A stretch of DNA of 64,000 nucleotides from Rossellomorea aquimaris. Its GTDB lineage: Bacteria > Bacillota > Bacilli > Bacillales > Bacillaceae_B. The notes below the pieces were generated by a model. The model did no database searches. It had not been told where the DNA came from and saw only the letters and a program-made list of their open reading frames with translations. This document shows positions 1 to 5,585 of the stretch, one piece after another. Where the stretch lies: positions 251,116 to 315,115 of the forward strand of contig NZ_VTEX01000001.1 of assembly GCF_008180865.1 (NCBI RefSeq). Reading direction: 5' to 3'. A program made the translations under genes and the position numbers. Position 1 is the stretch's first letter. The number at the start of each line of letters is the position of its first letter.

Positions 1-318
1 GCTGAGGATTCATTCACGGTTCCGGATGAAAACCCGTCCTTTAGAGGTGTAAAGGTACTTGAGGTGAAAGGGCGTGTTTCCATCAATGGACAAGCCCGGG
101 TATCAGATGGCAGTTTTTATTATTCTGTGGAGGACGGACATAGAGTGCTTCTAAAAGAAACATTATTCAAGGTTAATAAAGAAGCACCAAACTGGACTGA
201 TTTTTCTATCATTCTCCCTGAGCTATCAGGCAGTGCTGAGAAGGTCTTTATAAGTCTTTATGAAAGGGATAAAGGGGATGGGAAGATTCTTCACAGATAT
301 GTCATCTCCATTCCATGA
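1..318 (+). CDS. Gmad2-domain protein, 5' truncated by window edge
   Basis: The reading frame is open from the first base, so the true start lies upstream; only about 105 C-terminal residues are visible. The pattern (VxGRVSINGQARVSDGSFYY, then an LLKE strand, a Trp-x2-Phe core, LYERDKGDG and a final beta strand) matches the immunoglobulin-like Gmad2 domain found at the C-terminus of secreted or spore-associated Bacillaceae proteins. That assignment is from pattern memory. The N-terminal part that would identify the whole protein is missing. In B. subtilis the proteinase-inhibitor gene ipi lies in this neighbourhood, so an ipi-related fusion is possible but unproven. A strong terminator follows the stop codon directly. 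Confidence 0.6.
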   Translation, partial: AEDSFTVPDENPSFRGVKVLEVKGRVSINGQARVSDGSFYYSVEDGHRVLLKETLFKVNKEAPNWTDFSIILPELSGSAEKVFISLYERDKGDGKILHRYVISIP

Positions 319-322
319 AAAA

Positions 323-359
323 ACGAGGGTTGTCCATTTTGGACAACCCTCGTTTTTTC
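323..359. terminator. Bidirectional intrinsic terminator
   Basis: A perfect 13-bp stem (ACGAGGGTTGTCC and its complement) with a 5-nt loop is flanked by an A-run and a T-run. It serves the plus-strand Gmad2 gene and the minus-strand small-gene pair that converge on it. Confidence 0.9.
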
Positions 360-360
360 A

Positions 361-552
361 TTATGACAGGCGGTTTAACTCATCTTGAAGAGCATGAAGC
401 TGCTTTTGTTCTTCGACATTTGAGTTAGCGTAAGCAGATGACAACGCGTTTTTCGCTTTATCAATGGACAATTGAGCGTTTTCTCCCGTACTGCATGCTT
501 GTTGGGCAGAATGAACCGCGTTACGGGCCTGTTGGAATAATGGATTACTCAT
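361..552 (-). CDS. Small DUF3813-like protein, 63 aa
   Basis: This is an Ala/Gln/Asn-rich, probably all-helical small protein (MSNPLFQQARNAVHSAQQAC) without membrane segment or signal peptide. It resembles the DUF3813 family conserved in Bacillus next to yitU; the function is unknown. Its start codon shares one base with the stop codon of the upstream 49-aa gene (TAATG), so the two are probably translationally coupled. The A/Q-rich helix resembles small spore proteins only in a general way, and no sporulation promoter was recognised. Confidence 0.7.
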   Translation of the reverse strand: MSNPLFQQARNAVHSAQQACSTGENAQLSIDKAKNALSSAYANSNVEEQKQLHALQDELNRLS

Positions 553-701
553 TACTCCATTCCCCCTAGCCCTTCGCCATGTGAAGCAAGCTTTTTAGCT
601 TCTGCCTCAGCATACGTCAGATGGTACGGAATACGTTCATCATGTTTTGTTACAGCGATTTTACCTTGTTGTACAAATCGTTTCGATTTATTTCTACCCA
701 T
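552..701 (-). CDS. Conserved-looking small basic protein, 49 aa
   Basis: This short gene starts MGRNKSKRFVQQGKIAVTKH and continues with a YHLTYAEAEAKKLA helix and a Gly-rich tail. A good ribosome-binding site (AAGGGGTGG) lies 5-6 bases before the ATG. It is mostly hydrophilic, with a basic N-terminus and an amphipathic helix, and no known domain is recognised. The stop codon overlaps the start of the DUF3813-like gene by one base, which supports both as real and co-translated. It is reached by a tiny upstream reading frame on the same transcript. Confidence 0.75.
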   Translation of the reverse strand: MGRNKSKRFVQQGKIAVTKHDERIPYHLTYAEAEAKKLASHGEGLGGME

Positions 702-703
702 CA

Positions 704-733
704 CTACCACCCCTTTTGCAAGTTGGAACGCAT
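704..733 (-). other. Possible 9-codon leader ORF
   Basis: The minus strand carries AAAAGGAG, a 6-nt gap, then an ATG opening MRSNLQKGW and a TAG. The stop lies 2 bases before the ATG of the 49-aa gene, and the leader frame runs through that gene's own ribosome-binding site. It could couple or meter translation of the small-gene pair, or be chance. Confidence 0.35.
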
Positions 734-816
734 GATGCGCTCCTTTTTAGTATGGCTAAAGCGGTGGTGGATTACAGTAAGAAGATATATCCACAGCTTC
801 CAAAAACGTTTATGGA

Positions 817-1632
817 TTAAAGATTAAAACGTTTTTGCAGGTAGCGTCCGATCCCGTCGTCTTCATTCGAAAATGTCACTTCATTGGCAATATCTTTAAG
901 GGGATCAATGGCATTCCCCATGGCAACTCCAGTGCCTGCATATTCAAGCATTTCAAGATCGTTATCTTCATCTCCGAATGCAATGATCCGTTCCTGCGGA
1001 ATATTTAAAGATGAAGCAACTCGTTCAATTCCGACAGCTTTATTCAATCCTGACTTAACGATTTCGATGATGTGCCACGGTGCAGCCCAGCGGCGGTGGT
1101 CAATCAATTCTGCATGAACATCATCCAGGTGTGCACGAATTTCCGGAACATCTTCTTCTTCAGCGTGAATGAGCATGGAGGTAGGATGATCAGAAAGTAC
1201 ATTTCGGATGTCTCCAGTTGAGATCGCTGGATTACCCATCATGAATACATCTATGATCTTTTCATCATGATAGTGCAGATACACATCATCCATCACTTCG
1301 GCAACAATGTTGCGGTATTTAAAATCGTCACATGCATCGATGATTTGTTTCGCCACCTTTAAATCCATTGGCTCGTGATACAATCCCCATGAATCGTCAT
1401 TAGGATGATGCACGAATGCACCGTTGAAATTCACTATCGGAGTAGATAGCTTTAATTGTTGATAATACAATTCACTTGCACGATAAGGCCTGCCTGTGGC
1501 AATCATCACCTCGTGTCCTTTCATGCGTGCTTTTTTTATAATATCGTGAGTTTTTGATGAGATTTTCTTCTCATCCGTTAATAGTGTTCCGTCTAAATCC
1601 AGAACAATCAAATGTTTTTCTTGTGCGTTCAT
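817..1632 (-). CDS. yitU: HAD-family phosphatase YitU
   Basis: This is a Cof-type HAD hydrolase of 271 aa. Motif I is DLDGT at residues 12-16 (nucleophile Asp12, acid Asp14), motif II is IATGRP near 45, a Lys lies in SGLNKAVGIE near 197, and motif IV is GDEDNDLEML near 221; the cap domain lies between motifs II and III. B. subtilis YitU is one of several HAD enzymes that dephosphorylate 5-amino-6-(5-phosphoribitylamino)uracil in riboflavin synthesis. Length, sequence style and the adjacent divergent yitV support the ortholog call. The exact substrate cannot be read from sequence. The ribosome-binding site is weak (GGGG about 10 bases upstream). Confidence 0.9.
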   Translation of the reverse strand: MNAQEKHLIVLDLDGTLLTDEKKISSKTHDIIKKARMKGHEVMIATGRPYRASELYYQQLKLSTPIVNFNGAFVHHPNDDSWGLYHEPMDLKVAKQIIDACDDFKYRNIVAEVMDDVYLHYHDEKIIDVFMMGNPAISTGDIRNVLSDHPTSMLIHAEEEDVPEIRAHLDDVHAELIDHRRWAAPWHIIEIVKSGLNKAVGIERVASSLNIPQERIIAFGDEDNDLEMLEYAGTGVAMGNAIDPLKDIANEVTFSNEDDGIGRYLQKRFNL

Positions 1633-1816
1633 GAATACAAATCCCCAATCTTATTGGTATTAAGGCAATTGTAGCGCCAGACATTGAATTTTGTCTACCG
1701 CAGCTTCATATCATTTAAAAAATGTTTACAAACGCTTACGAATTAAATATTATACATACTACCAAATCTAGGATATCATAGTAAAGTGAAATGCATTCAG
1801 GAGGGAGAGACCACAC

Positions 1817-2590
1817 ATGATATTAGTTGACAAATCAACCATTCAAAACATTCCATTTCTTCACCTTGTAAAAGAAGAGTATATAGATAAGCAAGTCCCG
1901 GTATGCTTTTTTATCCACGGGTTTACAAGTGCCAAGGAGCATAATTTACATTACGCCTATTATCTTGCTGAAAAAGGATTTAGAGTGATTCTTCCCGATT
2001 GTTTAGAGCATGGAGAACGGTCGACAGGCAAATCAGAACATCAATTAGGACAAGTATTCTGGAAAATCGTCTTAAATACGATTCATGAATTATCAATTAT
2101 GAAAAGTCATTTTGAAGAAAAAGGATTGCTCGCCCGTAATGGTGTCGGAGTTGCAGGTACCTCAATGGGTGGTATCGTCACACTTGGAGCGTTGACTCAA
2201 TATGATTGGATCTCTTCTGCCGTCTCGCTTATGGGGAATCCTACATATGTGAAGTTTGCTCAAGCCCAGTTGTCCCAAGTTGAATCATTAGGATATGAAC
2301 TTCCATTCAGCGAAGAAGAAATAGAAAACATGTTAAGTGAACTGGCTCATTATGACTTAAGTCTTCAGCCTGAAAAACTCAGCGGCAGACCATTGATGTT
2401 CTGGCACGGAAAAAGGGACAAAGTCGTTCCATTCAACCTGACACACGAATTCTACCAAAGCATCCTGCCATACTATGAATCCCAGGAAGATAACCTGTTA
2501 TTTATAGAAGATGATAAAGCCGATCATAAAGTAACGAGAGAAGGCGTGTTAAAGCTTGTTGAGTGGTTCGAGAAGCATTTATCAGCCTAA
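1817..2590 (+). CDS. yitV: Alpha/beta-hydrolase esterase YitV
   Basis: This cytosolic serine hydrolase has 257 aa. The oxyanion segment is FFIHGFTSAK near 31-40, the nucleophile elbow is GTSMGG with Ser116, and the likely acid and base are Asp201 (HGKRDKVVPF) and His237 (ADHKVT), a complete catalytic triad. There is no signal peptide. It matches B. subtilis YitV, a putative esterase of unknown substrate. AGGAGGGAGAGA precedes the ATG. It is divergent from yitU and followed 84 nt later by yitW, the same order as in B. subtilis. Confidence 0.88.
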   Translation: MILVDKSTIQNIPFLHLVKEEYIDKQVPVCFFIHGFTSAKEHNLHYAYYLAEKGFRVILPDCLEHGERSTGKSEHQLGQVFWKIVLNTIHELSIMKSHFEEKGLLARNGVGVAGTSMGGIVTLGALTQYDWISSAVSLMGNPTYVKFAQAQLSQVESLGYELPFSEEEIENMLSELAHYDLSLQPEKLSGRPLMFWHGKRDKVVPFNLTHEFYQSILPYYESQEDNLLFIEDDKADHKVTREGVLKLVEWFEKHLSA

Positions 2591-2674
2591 CCTTTTGTCT
2601 TACGCCTGTTTATTTGTTAAGATGAGTACTGAATATAGATATGAAACAAGCACATATTGTAAAGGAGTGTTAAC

Positions 2675-2983
2675 ATGGATCAGGATCTTAAAGATAATTT
2701 GATGGGTGCACTGGAACAAGTGGTTGACCCTGAATTAGGAATAGACATTGTCAATTTAGGTCTGGTATATGATGTAGATCTGGATGAAGAAGGTAAAGCA
2801 ACGGTTACTATGACACTTACCTCAATGGGATGCCCGCTGGCTGGTACCATCGTCGATCAAGTGAAAACAGCCCTAAGTGACATCCCTGAAGTCAAGGAAA
2901 CAGAAGTAGACATCGTCTGGAATCCGCCATGGAGCAAAGACAACATGTCCCGCTATGCTAAAATTGCATTGGGGATTAGGTAA
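2675..2983 (+). CDS. yitW: MIP18/DUF59 iron-sulfur assembly factor YitW
   Basis: This 102-aa MIP18-family protein carries the N-terminal VVDPELGIDIVNLGLVYDV motif and the conserved cysteine in TSMGCPLAG (Cys53). Family members (SufT, PaaD, CIAO2) help mature iron-sulfur proteins, and the Cys is thought to touch the cluster or its target. AAAGGAG lies 8 nt before the ATG. A dispersed repeat begins 3 nt after the stop codon, so the 3' UTR has probably been replaced by the repeat. Confidence 0.9.
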   Translation: MDQDLKDNLMGALEQVVDPELGIDIVNLGLVYDVDLDEEGKATVTMTLTSMGCPLAGTIVDQVKTALSDIPEVKETEVDIVWNPPWSKDNMSRYAKIALGIR

Positions 2984-2986
2984 CAC

Positions 2987-3108
2987 GAAAAGCGGAGGCG
3001 GCTTGGTCAGACCCGACAAGCATAAGGCGAGCCTGCCGGAAAGGCGTTTTTTGCCTTTTTGGCAGGCTTGACTTATGACCTCGAGGGTCTAGCCGCCGGA
3101 GCTGGACA
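2987..3108 (+). repeat. Dispersed palindromic repeat, family 1, full copy
   Basis: The element runs from GAAAAGCGGAGG to GCTGGACA, about 122 bp, much richer in GC than the flanks. Its core is a long hairpin: a CATAAG...CTTATG outer stem, GCCTGCC/GGCAGGC, then AAAGGC/GCCTTT around a T-rich loop. A reversed copy with the same ends and core lies at 43903-44038. No coding capacity is visible. Confidence 0.85.
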
Positions 3109-3111
3109 AGA

Positions 3112-3148
3112 AGAAAAGCGGAGGCGGCTGGTTTGGCCCGACATGCAC
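3112..3148 (+). repeat. Truncated second copy of repeat family 1
   Basis: The first 37 bp of the same element (AAAAGCGGAGGCGGCTGG, then GGCCCGACA) are repeated in tandem after a 3-nt junction. The copy breaks off and is followed by a short CATAAGGCG/CGCCTTATG-type hairpin, which looks like a deletion derivative of the element core. Confidence 0.75.
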
Positions 3149-3157
3149 AATAGGAAA

Positions 3158-3194
3158 ACCCCATAAGGCGTTCTTTGCCTTATGGGATTTTTTT
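3158..3194 (+). terminator. Terminator-like hairpin at the end of the repeat pair
   Basis: A 10-bp stem (CCCATAAGGC/GCCTTATGGG) with a 7-nt loop is followed by seven Ts. It probably ends yitW transcription and seems to be built from the core palindrome of the truncated repeat. Confidence 0.7.
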
Positions 3195-3260
3195 GTGAGA
3201 GTGGGGATTTCCGTTCGTATAGGAAAGTAGAAATTCGAAGGCGAAATTTGTCGTTTTTTG

Positions 3261-3380
3261 GAGAACGGTCGATATATTGAAAATACGGTTGATAAAATGA
3301 AATATCGGTTGATAAATTTGAATAACGGCCGATAAAATCAAATAAAAGTCGATAAATCCTAATGACGGTCGATAAAATAA
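3261..3380 (+). repeat. Six-unit 20-bp tandem array
   Basis: There are six consecutive units of exactly 20 bp without indels. The consensus is close to AATAACGGTYGATAAAATGA, with GATA and the preceding CGG/AGT-Y most conserved. It is noncoding on both strands (20 is not a multiple of 3) and lies between the yitW terminator and the fnr-like gene's terminator. Confidence 0.85.
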
Positions 3381-3421
3381 ACCCAAACTCCAAACCACCG
3401 ACCCACAAAACCCCTCAAAAC

Positions 3422-3468
3422 AAAAAAAGCCGAAAACACAGTATCCAATACTGCATTCCCAGCTTTTT
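3422..3468 (-). terminator. Terminator of the fnr-like gene
   Basis: On the minus strand an interrupted stem (GCTGGGAATGCAGTAT pairing with ATACTGTGTTTTCGGC, 3-nt loop) is followed by seven Ts. Confidence 0.8.
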
Positions 3469-3470
3469 CA

Positions 3471-4163
3471 TCAATCAATCCTACATATCGAAACCGGACA
3501 GTTCTCACAATCGATTTCATCTTTGAGAAAATTCAAATCAAGTATCGTGATATATCCTTTTTCCCATACCAGGACATTTTCTTTCTTCAATTCACTCAGT
3601 AACCGATTCACGACTTCCCTGGAGGAACCACAGAAATTGGCCAACTCCTGATTGGTTAACGGAAAATCAATCAGTATGCCATTTTCAACGGGTTTTCCAT
3701 AGCTGTTGGACATACGGATCAGTGTAGAATAGAGTGCACCTTTTTTTCCATGAAGAACGAGGTCACGAAACTTCGTTTGATTTTGCTGATTTTGTATTTG
3801 AATCCATTTTAACCATTGGATGGTGAGGCTGTTATCACCCGAAAGCTTTTCTTCAAAGACTTCTTTGGGGAGTACATAGGTCTCTGTATTTTCAAGGATC
3901 TTTGCACTGAGCATATAGTAAGCTTCTTTCGTAAATAACGTTAACTCCCCGATCACATCGTCACTTGAACATATGCGTAATGACAACTCCCTGCCATCAG
4001 GAATCACCTTGCTGATCTGAATCCGACCGCTTTTGATTAAGTATAACTCGTGAGCAGGTTTCCCTTCTTGAAACAGGAAAGTTCCTTTCTTTACGGTTTT
4101 TACCTTATTTTTCTCGAAAAATAATTGTTTAATCCCGGAAGGAACTCCTAGATTTTCACTCAT
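3471..4163 (-). CDS. fnr: Crp/Fnr-family regulator with C-terminal Fe-S motif
   Basis: The protein has 230 aa: a cyclic-nucleotide-like beta-barrel (about 20-105), a long dimer helix, and a winged HTH with the recognition helix in CGSSREVVNRLLSEL. The tail has C219-x2-C222-x4-C227. B. subtilis Fnr binds a [4Fe-4S] cluster through three C-terminal Cys in this spacing plus Asp141; here Asp134 in KFRDLVLHGKK sits at the same distance from the first Cys. An oxygen-sensing Fnr is therefore likely, inferred from recalled B. subtilis data. The gene is downstream of uppP on the same strand with a 72-nt gap. Other Crp/Fnr members with this tail exist, so the symbol is tentative. Confidence 0.72.
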   Translation of the reverse strand: MSENLGVPSGIKQLFFEKNKVKTVKKGTFLFQEGKPAHELYLIKSGRIQISKVIPDGRELSLRICSSDDVIGELTLFTKEAYYMLSAKILENTETYVLPKEVFEEKLSGDNSLTIQWLKWIQIQNQQNQTKFRDLVLHGKKGALYSTLIRMSNSYGKPVENGILIDFPLTNQELANFCGSSREVVNRLLSELKKENVLVWEKGYITILDLNFLKDEIDCENCPVSICRID

Positions 4164-4235
4164 GGGATCACATCATTTCCATCGTAATGTCTTATACTTA
4201 AAGCTTACCAAAGGAAACAGACAGATAGAAGGAAT

Positions 4236-5045
4236 TTAAGAGAAAAATAATACAGCAGCTCCGACAACGGCACAGTAAATGGCAAAATATTTCAGGTTTC
4301 CTTTAGCCATAATATTCATGAACCACTTTAATGAGAAGTATGAAGCAATAAGTGACGCAATGAACGCGACTAAGTAAGGAATGGCCATTGAAGCAAGGTT
4401 TGGATCCTTAATCAAATCACTTATGCCGAATACCATAACCCCGACACTTACTGGAATATAGAGCAGGAAAGAGAAACGTAAAGCCGTTTCAGCTTTCATC
4501 CCGCTTGCCATTGCCGCAACAATGGTTGCACCTGAACGACTGATTCCAGGAATAAGGGCTACTGCCTGTGCAAGTCCGATAATGATAGCGTCTTTCACAT
4601 TTAAGTCGCCATCATTTTTTCTTCCTCGAAGGTTACGGATCAACCATAGAGCAATACCTGTAATAATAAGCGTAATTCCTACTGTGATTACAAATGTTAA
4701 ATGGTCCTCTATCACGTCACCGAATAATACACCGATCACACCGGCAGGGATCGTACCAATCAATAAGTAAACAATGAAATGAAAATCACGTTTCGTTTCA
4801 GGTGTTTTATGTTTGAAATAGCCTAAGCCATTGACGATCAGGCGCATGATATCTTCACGGTAAATAATGAGTACAGCCACTAATGAAGCCGTATTAACCA
4901 GCATTTCAAATGTTAGGGTAGCATCATTGATTCCAAGGAAATGCTGGGCTAATAGTAAATGTCCACTCGATGAAATCGGGATTGGTTCAGTAAATCCTTG
5001 AAAAATCCCTAAAAATAAGTATTTCATAATCAGATAAAAATCCAT
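4236..5045 (-). CDS. uppP: Undecaprenyl-diphosphatase UppP (BacA family)
   Basis: This integral membrane enzyme recycles undecaprenyl pyrophosphate to the monophosphate carrier for peptidoglycan and teichoic acid synthesis; loss raises bacitracin sensitivity. It has 269 aa and about eight hydrophobic segments. Signature 1 is [14 protein letters not shown] near 16-29 (Glu and Ser catalytic region) and signature 2 is [10 protein letters not shown]. The Pro in TEP, instead of the usual TEF, is typical of the B. subtilis YubB-type branch. It is probably co-transcribed with the downstream fnr-like gene. Confidence 0.92.
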   Translation of the reverse strand: MDFYLIMKYLFLGIFQGFTEPIPISSSGHLLLAQHFLGINDATLTFEMLVNTASLVAVLIIYREDIMRLIVNGLGYFKHKTPETKRDFHFIVYLLIGTIPAGVIGVLFGDVIEDHLTFVITVGITLIITGIALWLIRNLRGRKNDGDLNVKDAIIIGLAQAVALIPGISRSGATIVAAMASGMKAETALRFSFLLYIPVSVGVMVFGISDLIKDPNLASMAIPYLVAFIASLIASYFSLKWFMNIMAKGNLKYFAIYCAVVGAAVLFFS

Positions 5046-5249
5046 TGTGTTTCCTCCAACCTTTTTTTCTCCACAGTTTTTAATTTAACACCATAAAGGG
5101 AAAGACTGTAAAGCCTTTTTCCAAATGTTAACCGAACCGTAACTTGTTTATCATATAAAGCATTCTGATATCCTTCATCTGGCATGCATGAATGCTCGTC
5201 CTTGTAGAAAAATAGTAAGGAAGCATCGCTTCGAAAAGGAGGGGTAAGA

Positions 5250-5429
5250 ATGGGCCAGTCACGACAGTTCAAAGCTGGGGAAAAAGCACCTAATAATGGA
5301 GAATATATCGAAATTGGTGAAACAGGAAGTATGGTGAAAAATCCGCAGAAACTACGGTTAAATGCGGGGGATCGATTTCCTGAAAACTCCAACCATAATC
5401 GTCTATGGACGTATATGAGAAAACCTTAA
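5250..5429 (+). CDS. yjzC: YjzC family small protein, 59 aa
   Basis: The peptide begins MGQSRQFKAGEKAPNNGEY and continues with IGETGSMVKNPQKLRLNAGD and a FPENSNHNRLWTY tail, clearly the YjzC family of Bacillus. The function is unknown; it is soluble and probably a small beta fold. The ribosome-binding site AAAGGAGGGG is very strong. In B. subtilis yjzC sits between argF and yjzD, but here clpB intervenes before yjzD. Confidence 0.88.
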   Translation: MGQSRQFKAGEKAPNNGEYIEIGETGSMVKNPQKLRLNAGDRFPENSNHNRLWTYMRKP

Positions 5430-5435
5430 CCCCAT

Positions 5436-5519
5436 AAAGGAACAAGGATGCCGTGTCGACAGCTCACCTTATCAATGATGGTGACTCTCAGAGGTACTCC
5501 TTGTTCCTTTTCTTTTCCT
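5436..5519 (+). terminator. Long branched terminator after yjzC
   Basis: A 13-bp perfect stem (AAAGGAACAAGGA/TCCTTGTTCCTTT) closes a 49-nt loop that can form an inner TCACC/GGTGA hairpin, then T-rich sequence. The loop is far larger than in usual terminators. Confidence 0.65.
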
Positions 5520-5542
5520 TTTTCCACCGGAAGATATATAAT
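5513..5542 (+). promoter_or_regulatory. clpB promoter (SigA-type)
   Basis: A perfect TATAAT (5537-5542) has a weak TTTTCC-type -35 about 18 nt upstream, overlapping the T-tract of the yjzC terminator. Transcription would start just before the CtsR box. Confidence 0.6.
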
Positions 5543-5551
5543 AGAAGAAAA

Positions 5552-5568
5552 GGTCAATAAAGGTCAAA
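5552..5568 (+). promoter_or_regulatory. CtsR operator upstream of clpB
   Basis: GGTCAAT-AAA-GGTCAAA is a heptad direct repeat with a 3-nt spacer, one base off the known CtsR consensus (RGTCAAANNNRGTCAAA type). It lies at the expected transcription start, between the TATAAT and the ribosome-binding site, where bound CtsR would block transcription until heat stress. Confidence 0.85.
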
Positions 5569-5585
5569 ATACGAGGTGAAACACG

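Noticed and set aside
1726..1745. CcpA cre site upstream of yitU/yitV (TTACAAACGCTTACG)
   Set aside because: At least three mismatches at conserved cre positions; too weak to report as an operator.
3261..3380. CRISPR array
   Set aside because: The units are 20 bp, directly abutting, with no unique spacers, and there are no cas genes nearby.
3073..3408. 111-aa minus-strand open frame across the repeats and the 20-bp array
   Set aside because: It runs through repeat and tandem-array DNA with no ribosome-binding site; a chance frame.
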